A stretch of DNA of 64,000 bases. Source: DASXIF01 sp036498145 (GTDB lineage Bacteria > Actinomycetota > Actinomycetes > Mycobacteriales > Jatrophihabitantaceae). The notes below the pieces were generated by a model. It was not told the DNA's origin and did not search any database. It worked only from the letters and a program-made list of their open reading frames with translations. The stretch is taken from NCBI GenBank assembly GCA_963708625.1, contig CAVPSV010000004.1, positions 1,550,001 through 1,614,000 of the forward strand, given 5' to 3'. Below are positions 42,827-52,406 of this stretch, piece by piece. Within the stretch, counting starts at the first letter, position 1, and every line of letters begins with the position of its first letter. The position numbers were made by a program, and so were the translations under genes.

Positions 42827-44182
42827 ATGGCTGAGCCAAGCCGTCTCGTATTCGACCTGTCCCATGACCCCGGCAAGATCCTCATGCTGAGCGAAGAAGA
42901 TCGCAAGATCTATCTGGCTGACTTGCGGCGACAGATCGAATCGCCGGCCGGTGAGGGGATCGTCGAGGAGTTGTGCAAGACGAGACGCAAGGAGTACGAG
43001 GACCTGCTCTATTTCTTCGACCATGAGTTCGAGGGAAAGAAGCCCAAAAAGCTGTATCTACAGGCGGCAGCGGCGCGAGCGGAACGAAAGGCCAGGGTCC
43101 AGGACGAAAAAGAAGATCCGCAGCAACCAACGGGTCGGGCACCCGCGAGACCCACGGCTCGAAAAGCCGCAAAAAAGACGGCCGGACGGCAACTGGGTCA
43201 AGAGCCTCGCGAGCCACTGCAGTCTCCGGATTTCCTGGTCAAGCTTCGCGAGAGGTTGCTCATCAATGCTAGCTTCGCATCGTGGGTAAGCGACATTTTC
43301 GACAATCGGAAAATGTGGGCAAAGCTGATCGAATATGCAGACATGTACGACGAGTCTGTAGCAGAAACATTTGTACGGGCGCATCCCAAGCGCAAGGGTG
43401 ACGTAGTCCTCTGGCAGCCGCAGAGCTTCGACCTTTCCCACGACGATCAGACGGTCGTCAGGATGCTGGCCAGTTCCGGTGACGTGCGGGGCTTTTACCT
43501 GCGGACACTGCACGCCAAGCTGCAAGGTGCGGAGCGGCGCAACGTCGTGGAATGGCTCGAGACGCTCAGTGAAACAGTGCATGACATATTGGTGAAGAAA
43601 TACCAGACACTCTACGAGGGTGATCTTCCACAGGAGACGGTGGTGCGACGCGACACCCCCGAACTCCGGGAAGCTGCGAAAACCGAAAACCAGGAACTGG
43701 GGCTCAGTGCGATTGACACCGCCGATCACATCGAGCCGGCCCTGTTCGCTCAGTTCAAGGGACTTGGGTATGGCTCAGCAAGCTACTTCGGTGACGGAGT
43801 GATCGATGAGATTCTCAAAGATAAAGCCGCCACGGATCTCTACTTCGGGACGCTACGACGAATACGTATCAACAAACCGGAGATTGTCGGACTATGGCTG
43901 ACAAGAAATGACAAATGCACAAAGGAATTCGACAAATGGCTCAAGAAGAACTTCAAGTTGTCGAATCCTGACGGTACTAGCCGTAAAGTGTCCATGCGGT
44001 CACGACACGGGGCGCCGAATGTTCGCAGCGCCTGGACGGTAGCCGCTGAACATTGCGGTCTCCCCGAGGACAAGTTGAGGCGCGCGGCAGCGGACGGAAA
44101 GTTCACGCTGTCCGAGACGACGCTCCGCAAGGTCTGTGCCGGCTTCCTGAAGGCAGCCGAGGACCCCTTCTGGTGCAGCTGA
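42827..44182 (+). CDS. Orphan protein of unknown function (lower-GC, likely acquired)
   Basis: 451 residues from ATG 42827 with AAGGAG 4 nt upstream. No recognised domain. An N-terminal helical part (about 1-85) is joined by a Lys/Arg/Ala/Pro-rich linker (about 85-140) to a long, mainly helical C-terminal part. FDLSHDPGK near the N-terminus and FDLSHDDQT in the middle form a short internal repeat. No signal peptide or membrane segment. Base composition is visibly lower in GC than its neighbours and AT-ending codons are frequent, suggesting horizontal transfer. A 51-codon frame overlaps its 3' end. Confidence 0.75.
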   Translation: MAEPSRLVFDLSHDPGKILMLSEEDRKIYLADLRRQIESPAGEGIVEELCKTRRKEYEDLLYFFDHEFEGKKPKKLYLQAAAARAERKARVQDEKEDPQQPTGRAPARPTARKAAKKTAGRQLGQEPREPLQSPDFLVKLRERLLINASFASWVSDIFDNRKMWAKLIEYADMYDESVAETFVRAHPKRKGDVVLWQPQSFDLSHDDQTVVRMLASSGDVRGFYLRTLHAKLQGAERRNVVEWLETLSETVHDILVKKYQTLYEGDLPQETVVRRDTPELREAAKTENQELGLSAIDTADHIEPALFAQFKGLGYGSASYFGDGVIDEILKDKAATDLYFGTLRRIRINKPEIVGLWLTRNDKCTKEFDKWLKKNFKLSNPDGTSRKVSMRSRHGAPNVRSAWTVAAEHCGLPEDKLRRAAADGKFTLSETTLRKVCAGFLKAAEDPFWCS

Positions 44183-44328
44183 AGCTCGTGGATCCTGCCG
44201 AGAAGCGGACGTATCGGAGATTGGGGCAGGCTCTGTACGAGCACATCGCCCAGCTGGAACCCGCCAAGGTGGCGCACTACCGGTGGTTGGCCGGCGAGTT
44301 GTTGCGGCAAGGTGCGAGAAGGCATTGA
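44173..44328 (+). CDS. Small hypothetical protein after the orphan gene
   Basis: 51 codons from a GTG overlapping the end of the orphan gene: MQLKLVDPAEKRTYRRLGQA, then LYEHIAQLEPAKVAHYRWLAGELL. It is helical and protein-like and is placed for translational coupling. It may also be the original C-terminus of the orphan protein displaced by a frameshift. Confidence 0.4.
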   Translation: MQLKLVDPAEKRTYRRLGQALYEHIAQLEPAKVAHYRWLAGELLRQGARRH

Positions 44329-44449
44329 GCCAGACCTTGGAGGTCGTCCCTGACAGGGCTCTCCGGCGGCGCCGCTCCCCGGCATGGAACTGTCCAGGTT
44401 CCGACACAACCTTGCCGACCCGACTACTTTGCGAAATAGAGTTCTTTCC

Positions 44450-44620
44450 ATGAACACAAACACTGCACCGGCAAGCCCGGTCCACGCCCCGTCCACCTCC
44501 ACCTCGTCCGGCCTGTTCGGTGGCACGTCAGCCCGCAACATCCTGCTGGCACTCGTCGGCATCTTCGTCGTGCTCCCGCTGATGATCGCTTTCGTCGTCG
44601 GCGTCATCCCAGGCCTCTGA
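44450..44620 (+). CDS. Small single-pass membrane protein
   Basis: 56 residues from ATG 44450: a Ser/Thr/Pro-rich N-terminus then one hydrophobic segment (NILLALVGIFVVLPLMIAFV). No good ribosome site; an A/T-rich stretch (44430-44448) may be the promoter. Unknown function. Confidence 0.5.
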   Translation: MNTNTAPASPVHAPSTSTSSGLFGGTSARNILLALVGIFVVLPLMIAFVVGVIPGL

Positions 44621-44664
44621 CCGGCCGCGCCACGCAAACACGACTACGCGAAGGATCGACGCAG

Positions 44665-45237
44665 ATGAGTACCAATCCGGCGGCGATGCCGCCACCCACC
44701 GACAAGCAAGCCACCCTGTTAGCAGAACTCAACCAGCTCCGCCGCCGCGCGCGTCAGGACGTGCGGCGCACGTCGGTGCCGCTGTTGGTGTTCGGGCTGC
44801 TGGTCGCCGGGTTGGCACTCGTCGGCGCGGCGACGGGGTCCGGACTCGGCATCCTCAACTTCGGCTACCTGTACGTGCTGCTCGGTGTCCCGGCGGCCTT
44901 GATCGTGCTGGGCCTCTGGTACTACCGAAACACCGAACGCATCGGAGCCGGGCAGAGGTTCGGCCCGTACACGGTCATCCTGCTGGTGCTGAGCCTCGTG
45001 CTCTGGCCGGTGTTCGCGATCGTTTGCGCCCTCTACCCGTTCGGGGCGTGTGGCCTCGTCCTGCTGGCCGCGGCGGCATGGCAACGCAACGCGTCCCTCG
45101 CCGCAGGCGCCGTCGTGCTCGCCGCCGGCGGTGAGCTGATCGAGACCACCGCCCCCAGCGCTGGCTGGACGGCGCTGCTCGCCGCCATACTGCTTTCAGC
45201 CTCGTTCATCGCCTACCGCAGGGAGAAGTCGGCATGA
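44665..45237 (+). CDS. Membrane protein of unknown function
   Basis: 190 residues with about five transmembrane segments after a charged N-terminus (LLAELNQLRRRARQDVRRTS). Overlaps the following regulator by ATGA, a common arrangement of membrane protein plus PadR/ArsR-like winged helix in actinobacteria. No recognised family. Confidence 0.7.
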   Translation: MSTNPAAMPPPTDKQATLLAELNQLRRRARQDVRRTSVPLLVFGLLVAGLALVGAATGSGLGILNFGYLYVLLGVPAALIVLGLWYYRNTERIGAGQRFGPYTVILLVLSLVLWPVFAIVCALYPFGACGLVLLAAAAWQRNASLAAGAVVLAAGGELIETTAPSAGWTALLAAILLSASFIAYRREKSA

Positions 45238-45590
45238 GTCCTGCTGCCCCCGATGCCGAGCCGACCGCGCCGGAAGCGGAGCAGCACCCGAGCAGCAGCC
45301 TCGACGACACCGTGCACCAGCGGGCCCGGCTGGGCATCCTGTCCATCCTCAGCGAGACGAAGCGAGCGGACTTCAGCTACCTCAAGCGGACGCTCGAGCT
45401 GACTGACGGCAACCTCAGCCGCCATCTACAGGTGCTCGAGGAGCAGCAGCTGGTGCGCGTCCAGAAGGGCTACCAGGCTCGGCGGCCGCACACCTGGGTG
45501 ACGATCACGCATTCCGGCCGCCGCGCGCTCACCACCGAGATGGACGCATTGCGGGAGCTGCTGCACCGCTTCGACAACGCGCACAACTAA
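45234..45590 (+). CDS. Winged-helix DNA-binding protein (HTH_34 type)
   Basis: 118 residues. HQRARLGILSILSETKRADFSYLKRTLELTDGNLSRHLQVLEEQQLV is the HTH_34/ArsR-like DNA-binding region, followed by the wing GYQARRPHTWVTIT. Coupled to the membrane protein upstream, probably its regulator. Confidence 0.85.
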   Translation: MSPAAPDAEPTAPEAEQHPSSSLDDTVHQRARLGILSILSETKRADFSYLKRTLELTDGNLSRHLQVLEEQQLVRVQKGYQARRPHTWVTITHSGRRALTTEMDALRELLHRFDNAHN

Positions 45591-45649
45591 CCACCGGTTT
45601 GGGGAGGATTTGCGCCCCTATAGGGCTAAAACACTCCCCAAACCCGTGG
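45591..45649. terminator. Long palindrome, TTTGGGGA family, copy 1 (bidirectional terminator)
   Basis: 16-bp arms (45591-45606 and 45634-45649) with one mismatch, enclosing an inner CCCTATAGGG palindrome. Lies exactly between convergent genes ending at 45590 and 45665. The outer arm carries TTTGGGGAG-ATTTG-GCCC, very like copy 2 at 61077. Confidence 0.75.
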
Positions 45650-45664
45650 TAAGTGCGTCGAGGG

Positions 45665-46196
45665 TCAGACGTGGATGCCGTCCTGTGGGATCGGGTCCGG
45701 GGCGACGATCTCCTCATCGCCACCGCCGCCGTCGCTGCACCACGGGCACCACGGCTGCAGCCGGCGGTGCGTCGCGTACGACAAGATCAGGTAGATCATC
45801 GACGTCTGGATGACCGCCCACGCGATCCGGCCGATGAGCCCGGGAAAGAAGTTCGAGCCGATCAGCACCACCATGTACGGAATGATGAAGCGGCGCTCGG
45901 CGCCGGTGTGCGACATCCAGAACCGGCGCTGGTAGCGCTTCGCCTGCTCCGCCGGGTTCAGCGGCATCGACGCCACGCAGTGCTCGCACAAGCGCCCGGT
46001 CGTGCGATCGCATCATCACCCAGGTGGCCAGCACGAACAGCACCAAGCCGAGTGACATCAACAGGTTCGCCGACGTCGGCACCCGTCCGAAGCCGAGGGC
46101 GATCACCCCGCCGATCGACAGGATGAGCAGATGCGGCGCGGAATGCCCCCAGCGCGCATTGAAACCCCTGGACCAGGAAGACGCCTCGCTCGCCAT
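45665..46196 (-). CDS. Small membrane protein with zinc-ribbon-like cysteines, one frameshift
   Basis: Start MASEASSWSRGFNARWGHSA, two transmembrane segments (LLILSIGGVIALGFG, LLMSLGLVLFVLATWVMM), then a frame break near 46005 after which LCEHCVASMPLNPAEQAKRY, two more membrane segments and CPWC follow to the stop at 45665. CEHC and CPWC could bind zinc. The protein reads naturally if one base is changed in the GATCGCACGACC region. Confidence 0.7.
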
Positions 46197-46260
46197 AACA
46201 TCCCCTCACGGGTCAGGGTCGATTCTCCGCCGGCAACGGAGGACCCTCAATGCCTATTCA

Positions 46261-46303
46261 ACGACAAAAACCCGCCTCCGTTACCGGAGACGGGCCTTGT
46301 CGT
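46261..46303 (-). terminator. Rho-independent terminator of the surface-protein gene
   Basis: On the minus strand CCCG-CTCCG-loop-CGGAG-CGGG is followed by TTTTTG, with outer ACGACAA/TTGTCGT arms; it begins 10 bp after the stop codon at 46313. Confidence 0.85.
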
Positions 46304-46312
46304 GTAAATCGA

Positions 46313-47839
46313 CTAGCCGGTGCGGTGCCTGCCGCGAGCCCGCTGACGGGCCGCAACCGCCCCGCCGCTGGCCAGGAACACCCCGACGATCAGCAGGATA
46401 AGCGGCAGCTGGCTCGACTTGTTGGCGGAGGCATACCCGGCCGGAACGCCGGTGGGCAGCTTGGTGCTCGGCGGCGAGGACGGCGGCGGCGTGCTGCTCG
46501 TCGGCCCTGCCGGGTTACTGGGGCCGGCAGCCGCGTTGGCGAGTGCCAGATCCAGGGTGTTGCCGAGCACGTCGACCTCGATGGCCCGGACCACGTGGGC
46601 GTAGGGCACCGGCGGCGGGGTCATGCCCTGCTTCGGCAGCGCATTGAGCTGGCTGGTGAAGGTGCCGCCCGGGCCGACAGGCTGGACGTTCATACCGATG
46701 TCGATCAGGCCCTTGAGCGCCGTCGCGATCGGATCGAGCAGGCTCGGGCCACCAGCCGTCCCCTTCAGCTTGCCGAGGACGTTGCTCAGGCCGTCGAACA
46801 ACGTGCCGGTGAGGGAGAACAGCTTCTTCACCCCGGGCTGGACCGCCGCCGGCGCGCAAGCCACGAAGTCGGCGGCGAGCGAGTTCTTCACGTTCGGGTC
46901 GAACAGGCTCTTGACCGCGCTCGCGATACCCGTGGCGAGCCCAGCGGGGTCGCTCAAATAATCCAGCAGGTACTTCAACACATCGGTGTTGGCCGGCAGG
47001 TTGTTGATGTTCAGACCGAGCAGCTTCAGCAGGCTGTCCAGGCTGATGGTCAGGCCGCCGGTGCTCGGGTCAAGGATGACTGTCCCGTTCCCGATGTCGA
47101 CGGACGGCAGCTTGCCCGTGCTGAGCGGGCAGGCCGGCGGCAGGTTGAACAGGGTGCCGAGGGTGGTGAGCAGCGTCGTGACCGGTCCGTTGAGGCCGCT
47201 GAGCAAGCCGCCGAGCAGCGGCGAATCCGCCTGGATGTTCAGATCGGCAACTTCGTAGGCCGTCGACCCCGCGGTGCCCTTGCCGATCGGAGTCTGCGCG
47301 TTCGCGGCGACGGCACCGACACCCACCTTGACCTCGCCGAGGGACGGCAACGTCGCGGCGGCGGGCTTGGCACCCGCAGTTTCAGTAAGTGCCGCCGGGT
47401 TCAGGTCAATGCTGGCGTCCGACGGGAAGGCGTTGTTCTCGCCACCGATGGAGATGCCACCGGAGTTGGCCACCGCGCCCGCGCCGCCCCACGATCGGCC
47501 ATTGCTCTGCGCGTTGGCGACCTGGTTCACCGCTCCCAGATTGATGCCGAGCAACTGCGGGAACTGCAGCGCACCGGTCAGCGGCAGGTCAAGGGTGTTC
47601 AGCACCTTGACGTCCAACGGGTTCTGGTCGGTGACGTTGCCCGGGTTCTGCGCACGGGCGAACGCAAGCGCTACCAACTGGTCGATTGGCTTGCCACCGG
47701 CAGTCGCGTCGAGGAAGTTGCCCGCCGACTGCGAGTTGGGATCAGTCAGAGTGCCGGCGCTGGCTCCCTGGCTGTTGGTGAGGGTAAGACCGGCCACCGC
47801 GATTGTTGCCGCGAGTGTGCCAGCAAGGATCTTGCGCAT
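46313..47839 (-). CDS. Secreted choice-of-anchor G family surface protein
   Basis: 508 residues from ATG 47839 with AAGGG 9 nt upstream. Signal peptide MRKILAGTLAATIAVAGLTL..ASA; a large Gly/Leu/Asn-rich domain (SAGNFLDATAGGKPIDQLVAL, ADSPLLGGLLSGLNGPVTTLL); a Ser/Pro/Thr-rich stalk (TSSTPPPSSPPSTKLPTG) and a C-terminal transmembrane helix with a short basic tail (ARQRARGRHRTG). This is the layout of the choice-of-anchor G proteins of actinobacterial envelopes. Function unknown. Confidence 0.8.
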   Translation of the reverse strand: MRKILAGTLAATIAVAGLTLTNSQGASAGTLTDPNSQSAGNFLDATAGGKPIDQLVALAFARAQNPGNVTDQNPLDVKVLNTLDLPLTGALQFPQLLGINLGAVNQVANAQSNGRSWGGAGAVANSGGISIGGENNAFPSDASIDLNPAALTETAGAKPAAATLPSLGEVKVGVGAVAANAQTPIGKGTAGSTAYEVADLNIQADSPLLGGLLSGLNGPVTTLLTTLGTLFNLPPACPLSTGKLPSVDIGNGTVILDPSTGGLTISLDSLLKLLGLNINNLPANTDVLKYLLDYLSDPAGLATGIASAVKSLFDPNVKNSLAADFVACAPAAVQPGVKKLFSLTGTLFDGLSNVLGKLKGTAGGPSLLDPIATALKGLIDIGMNVQPVGPGGTFTSQLNALPKQGMTPPPVPYAHVVRAIEVDVLGNTLDLALANAAAGPSNPAGPTSSTPPPSSPPSTKLPTGVPAGYASANKSSQLPLILLIVGVFLASGGAVAARQRARGRHRTG

Positions 47840-47914
47840 TCGACGTGCCCTTCTGACTGAAGATTCGACCCCGAATCGCGGCACACCCGGCCGGTGGCAC
47901 CGCCCCCAAAAAGC

Positions 47915-47932
47915 ACGCGCCAAATGGCGCGT
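47915..47932 (-). promoter_or_regulatory. Inverted repeat upstream of the surface-protein gene
   Basis: ACGCGCCA-AA-TGGCGCGT, perfect 8-bp arms, 76 bp before the start codon. It could be an operator or a leader hairpin. A second short repeat GATTCG-GGGT-CGAATC lies closer to the gene. Confidence 0.45.
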
Positions 47933-48068
47933 CGCAAGGATGCTAGTGGATCCAGGTGAATCAGCCGACCCCCGGCCAAGGAAAATCTGCCAGAAAAGGG
48001 ATCAGGCCGTCCGAATTACCGGTATATCCAGCGAAACGGGGCCGAATTGCAAGGCCGCAGGCGCGTGC

Positions 48069-49722
48069 TCAGGGACGGCCGGGTTCTTCGGGTAGACGGG
48101 CGCCACCCGCCGGTAGGACGAGCCCGAGCGCCGGGCGCTCGTCCTGCTCCCCGTTGTTCGGCCACAGCGCCATGGCCCGCTCGGCCTGAGCGGTGATGGT
48201 CAGCGACGGGTTCACGCCGAGGTTCGCGGTGAGCGTGGAGCCGTCCGCGACATGTAGCCCGTCGTAGCCGTACAGCCGCTGGTAAGGATCGATCACGCCC
48301 GTCGCCGGCGACTCGCCGATCGCGCACCCGCCGATGAAGTGCGCCGTCATCGGGATGTTCATCAGGTCGCTCCAGATACCGCCGGCCATACCGCCGATGT
48401 TCTCGGCCAGTTGCCGGGCGGCCTGATTCGCCACCGGGATCCAGGTCGGATTCGGCTCGCCCTCGCCTTGGCGTGAGGTGAGTTTCGATCGCCCGAACAT
48501 CGTCTTCTTGCGCAGCACGGTGATCGAGTTGTTCAGCGATTGCATCACCAACAGGATGATCACCCGCTCGGACCATTTGCGCGGGATGAGCATCCGGGCC
48601 TGCAGCGGGATGGCGCAGCAACATCAGCAAGAACTGCATCCAGCGGTGCCGGCGAGTGCCGCCGTCGGTGAGCAGCGTGTTCAGCATGCCCATCGAATTG
48701 CTGCCCTTGGCATAACGGACCGGCTCGATATGGGTGCTCTCGTCCGGGTGCCAGGACGAGGTGATCGCGACGCCGGACGTGTAGTCGTACTCGGGCTTCG
48801 GCGTGCGCACGCCGAGGATCGCCTCGGAATTCGTGCGGGTCAGATATCCGAGGCGCTCGGACAGCTCCGGCAGGGTGGTCGCGCGCAACTGGTGCAGCAG
48901 CTTCTGCGTGTTGTAGGTGCCGGCGCGAGAAGACGACCTGGTCCGCGATGTAGGTGCGGCCCCGGCGTGCGAACCATTTGCCGGTGCGCTCGGTGTCGAT
49001 CGCGTACCCCCGCCGGCCAGCGGCCGGACGCCGGTCACGGTCGTCATCGCGTGGATCTCGGCGCCGTTGCTCTCGGCGAGGGCGAGATAGTTCTTCACGA
49101 GCGTGTTCTTCGCGTTGTGCCGGCACCCGGTCATGCATCCGCCGCACTCGATGCAGCCGGTGCGCTCCGGCCCGGCTCCGCCGAAGTACGGGTCGGGCAC
49201 GGTCTTGCCAGGCTCGGCTTCCCCGTCCCGGCCGAAGAAGACGCCGACCGGGGTCATGTGGAACGTGTCGCCCTTGCCGAACTGCTCGGCCAGCCGTTTC
49301 ATCTCCAGGTCGCTGGGCGTGACGGTCTTGTTGATGACGACGCCGAGCATCTTCTTGGCCTGGGCGTAATGCGGCGCGAGTTCGTCGCGCCAGTCGGTGA
49401 TGTGCGCCCACTGCGGGTCGTCGTAGAACGGCTGCAACGGCTCGTACAGGGTGTTCGCGTAGTTCAGCGAGCCACCGCCCACGCCCGCACCGGCGAGGAT
49501 CAGGCAGTCCTTGAGCAGGTGGATGCGCTGGATGCCGGTCATGCCGAGCTTCGGCGCCCAGATGAAATCGCGCAGCCGCCAGGACGTCTTGGGCAGTGTG
49601 TCGTCGGTGAACCGTCGGCCGGCTTCGAGGACGCCGACCTTGTAACCCTTCTCCGTCAACCGCAGCGCGGTGACGCTGCCGCCGAACCCGGACCCGATCA
49701 CCACGACGTCGTAGTCGGACAC
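48069..49722 (-). CDS. GMC oxidoreductase (cholesterol-oxidase-like), frame-disrupted
   Basis: FAD enzyme; VSDYDVVVIGSGFGGS is the N-terminal dinucleotide-binding motif, AGAGVGGGSLNYANT and CIECGGCMTGCRHNAKNT follow, and HFIGGCAIG/GLHVADGSTLTANLGVNPSLTITA at the end are the GMC C-terminal active-site blocks with the catalytic His region. It resembles the cholesterol oxidase branch. The frame is lost between about 49010 and 48925 (true reading YAIDTERTGKWFARRGRTYI) and again near 48595. I chose GTG 49722; GTG 49734 is an alternative. Confidence 0.75.
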
Positions 49723-49777
49723 TCTGCGCGTCACCAGCCGTTCGGCACAGCGGGGCATGCCAGCGGCACGGACCCCG

Positions 49778-49798
49778 CTATTGACTATGAATCAATAG
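49778..49798 (-). promoter_or_regulatory. Palindromic operator candidate before the GMC oxidoreductase
   Basis: CTATTGA-N7-TCAATAG, perfect arms in an AT-rich island, 56 bp before the gene start. The pattern is like TetR-family operators; the regulator is unknown. Confidence 0.5.
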
Positions 49799-49874
49799 AG
49801 TTTATCCCAAAACGTGCGACGACGCCGAACGTGGACTTCCGGCCATACGGTCGCGCACGGACGCCGCGGCACGA

Positions 49875-50528
49875 TCAGTGGAACTGGTGTGGGTGCTCGC
49901 CGGTGACGATGAAGATGGTCTGACGCGCCACCGCGACGGCGTGGTCGGCGTAGCGCTCGTAGTAGCGGCCCAGCAACGCGACATCGATGGCGGCCGCGGT
50001 ACCGCGGGTCCAGTTGTCCGAGAGAACGACCAGGAACAGCTTGCGCCGCAGCGCGTCCATCGAGTCGTCCTCGGTTTCGATCGCCTGGGCCAGCGCGACG
50101 TCACGACCCTCCACGACGTCGACCACCTTGGCCACCAGCGACCGCGCCACCTCGCCCATCTGCTGAATCACGTCGTGCGCCTCCGGCGGCACGGCCAGCT
50201 CGGGATGCCGCAACCTCGCGATCTTGGCGACGTGGTTGGACAGCCCGGCCATCCGCTCCAGGTCGGCGGCCAAATGGATGGTGCTGATCAGGATGCGCAG
50301 GTCGGTCGCCACCGGCTGCTGCTGCGCGATCAGCTGGAACGAGCGGTCCTCGAGCTCGGCGGCGAGGGTGGCGACACGCTTGGCGTCGCGATCGACCTCG
50401 TCGGCGAGGGTCAGGTTCGCGCCGAACAGCGCCTGCGTCGCCTTCTCCATCATCATGCCGACGAGCGTCGTCATCTCGACGACCCGCTTGCCGATGTCGT
50501 CCAACTCGTCGTGGAAGATGTCGCGCAT
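49875..50528 (-). CDS. phoU: Phosphate transport regulator PhoU
   Basis: 217 residues from ATG 50528 (MRDIFHDELDDIGKRV), the family N-terminus; a GTG 48 bp upstream is also in frame. Two PhoU repeats of three helices with the metal-binding E/DxxxD motifs (HLAADLERMAGLSNHVAKIA and GRYYERYADHAVAVAR). PhoU damps the phosphate signal to the sensor kinase and modulates Pst transport. Last gene of the leftward pst run, after pstB. Confidence 0.92.
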   Translation of the reverse strand: MRDIFHDELDDIGKRVVEMTTLVGMMMEKATQALFGANLTLADEVDRDAKRVATLAAELEDRSFQLIAQQQPVATDLRILISTIHLAADLERMAGLSNHVAKIARLRHPELAVPPEAHDVIQQMGEVARSLVAKVVDVVEGRDVALAQAIETEDDSMDALRRKLFLVVLSDNWTRGTAAAIDVALLGRYYERYADHAVAVARQTIFIVTGEHPHQFH

Positions 50529-50622
50529 CTCGGTCCAGCCCTTTCGTATCTGCCGGTGACGGTCGTTGTCGGCCACGTGGGCCGGCCGGACTGTCCGTGC
50601 CTGAAGTCTCTAACCGGGACTC

Positions 50623-51399
50623 TTACCCGAATCTGCCAGAGATGTAGTCCTCGGTCCGCTTGTCCGACGGGTTCGAGAAGATCTTCTGCGTGTCATCCAT
50701 CTCGATCATCTGGCCGGGCTGGCCGACGCCGGAAAGGTTGAAGAACGCGGTCCGCTCGGAGACCCGCGCCGCCTGCTGCATGTTGTGCGTGACGATGACG
50801 ATCGTGTAGCGGTCCTTCAGCTGCTGGATCAGATCTTCGATGGCCAGGGTCGAGATCGGATCCAGTGCCGAGCACGGCTCGTCCATCAGCAGCACCTGCG
50901 GCTCCACCGCGATCGCCCGCGCGATGCACAGCCGCTGCTGCTGACCGCCGGACAACCCTGCCCCCGGCTTGGCCAGCCGGTCCTTGACCTCCTCCCACAG
51001 GTTGGCCGAACGCAACGACTTCTCGACCACCTGATCCAGCTCGCGCTTGCTGTGCCGGGATTGCAGTTTCAGCCCCGCCGCTACGTTGTCGTAGATCGAC
51101 ATCGTGGGGAACGGATTCGGCCGCTGGAACACCATGCCGATGGTGCGGCGAACATCCACCGGATCCACCGCCTGGCCGTAGATGTCGTCCCCGTCCAGCA
51201 GCACCTGGCCGTCCACGCGAGCACCGGAGATCACCTCGTGCATCCGGTTCAGCGTGCGCAGCACGGTGGACTTGCCGCAGCCGGACGGACCGATGAACGC
51301 CGTCACGCTGCGCGGGTTGATGGTGAGGCTGACGTCCTTCACGGCCAGGAACTTGCCGTAGAAGATGTTCAGGTCCTTGGCGTCGATGCGCTTGGCCAT
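50623..51399 (-). CDS. pstB: Phosphate ABC transporter ATPase PstB
   Basis: 258 residues from ATG 51399; GGGAG lies 11 nt upstream. Walker A GPSGCGKST, signature LSGGQQQRLCIARA, Walker B VLLMDEPCSALDP, and the PstB-specific FQRPNPFPTMSIYDNV. Drives ATP-dependent phosphate import with PstA, PstC and PstS. Confidence 0.95.
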   Translation of the reverse strand: MAKRIDAKDLNIFYGKFLAVKDVSLTINPRSVTAFIGPSGCGKSTVLRTLNRMHEVISGARVDGQVLLDGDDIYGQAVDPVDVRRTIGMVFQRPNPFPTMSIYDNVAAGLKLQSRHSKRELDQVVEKSLRSANLWEEVKDRLAKPGAGLSGGQQQRLCIARAIAVEPQVLLMDEPCSALDPISTLAIEDLIQQLKDRYTIVIVTHNMQQAARVSERTAFFNLSGVGQPGQMIEMDDTQKIFSNPSDKRTEDYISGRFG

Positions 51400-51434
51400 G
51401 GTGTATGCAGCTCCCGCTGGTGAGTCGGTCGGTG

Positions 51435-52406
51435 TCAGTCCCCGGCGACCTTGCTGAACCGGCCGACGAAGCGGGCGATCAGGTTCAGCAGGAAGACGAG
51501 AAGGATGAGGGTGAGTGCCGTACCCCACATGCGGTCCGGGGCGAAGTTGGCGGCCGCACCGGCGACCCGGTTGCCGTTCGCATCCAGGTGGTACGCGGTA
51601 GCGCCGGTGGCGTGGTTCAGGTTGATGAACTGGTCGTAGATCATTCCGGGCAGCGTGCCCTGGGTGCCGGAGAACAGGTTGGTGTTCATGTCCGGCGAGT
51701 AGCCGACCAGGATCAGCAGCGGCGCCGTCTCACCCGCCACGCGCGCGATGCCCAGCACCACACCGGTGATCAACCCGGTCATGGCCGTGGGCAGCACCAC
51801 CCGCGCGATGGTCTTCCACTTCGGGATGCCGAGCGCATAGGACGCTTCGCGCAGTTCGTTCGGCACCAGCCGCAGCATTTCCTCGGTGGTGCGCACGATC
51901 ACCGGGACCATCAGGATCACCAACGCGAGCGAGACCAGCCAGCCAGAGCCACGGCCGCCGAAGGAAGCGATGAATACCGCGTAGATGAACAGCGCCGCCA
52001 CGATCGACGGGATCCCGGTGAGGATGTCCACCATGAACGTCGCGATCCGGGCCAGCGGCCCGCGCCCGTACTCGACCAGGTAGACGCCGACCAGGATGGC
52101 GATGGGCACCGAGATCACGGTGCACAGCGCGACCTGCTCGAGCGTGCCGACGATGGCGTGCAACGCGCCGCCGCCGGCGTCACTGAAAGTCTTGTTGCGT
52201 TGCGTGCCGGTCCACCAACCGGCGTGCACGACGACGTGCCAGCCTTTGCCGATCACGGTCCAGAGCAGCCAGATCAGCGGCACCAGGGCGACGCCGAAGG
52301 ACAGCGTGACGAGCACGGTGGCGAGGTTGTTCTTCACCTTCCGCGCGCCCGAGGCCCGCGGGAACGGTGGGGCGGCGGCGCTCGGCGCCAGGGTTGTCGC
52401 GCTCAC
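51435..52406 (-). CDS. pstA: Phosphate ABC transporter permease PstA
   Basis: 323 residues; the GTG at 52406 overlaps the pstC stop. Six membrane segments; the EAA-loop region reads NELREASYALGIPKWKTIARVVLPTA. Partner of PstC. Confidence 0.93.
   Translation of the reverse strand: MSATTLAPSAAAPPFPRASGARKVKNNLATVLVTLSFGVALVPLIWLLWTVIGKGWHVVVHAGWWTGTQRNKTFSDAGGGALHAIVGTLEQVALCTVISVPIAILVGVYLVEYGRGPLARIATFMVDILTGIPSIVAALFIYAVFIASFGGRGSGWLVSLALVILMVPVIVRTTEEMLRLVPNELREASYALGIPKWKTIARVVLPTAMTGLITGVVLGIARVAGETAPLLILVGYSPDMNTNLFSGTQGTLPGMIYDQFINLNHATGATAYHLDANGNRVAGAAANFAPDRMWGTALTLILLVFLLNLIARFVGRFSKVAGD

Noticed and set aside
42827..44328. Prophage or integrative element around the orphan gene
   Set aside because: No integrase, phage structural gene, tRNA or flanking direct repeat is visible.
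47840..48015. A ydaO (c-di-AMP) or similar riboswitch before the surface-protein gene
   Set aside because: The leader is long and has two inverted repeats, and such riboswitches precede actinobacterial secreted proteins, but I could not align the conserved core.
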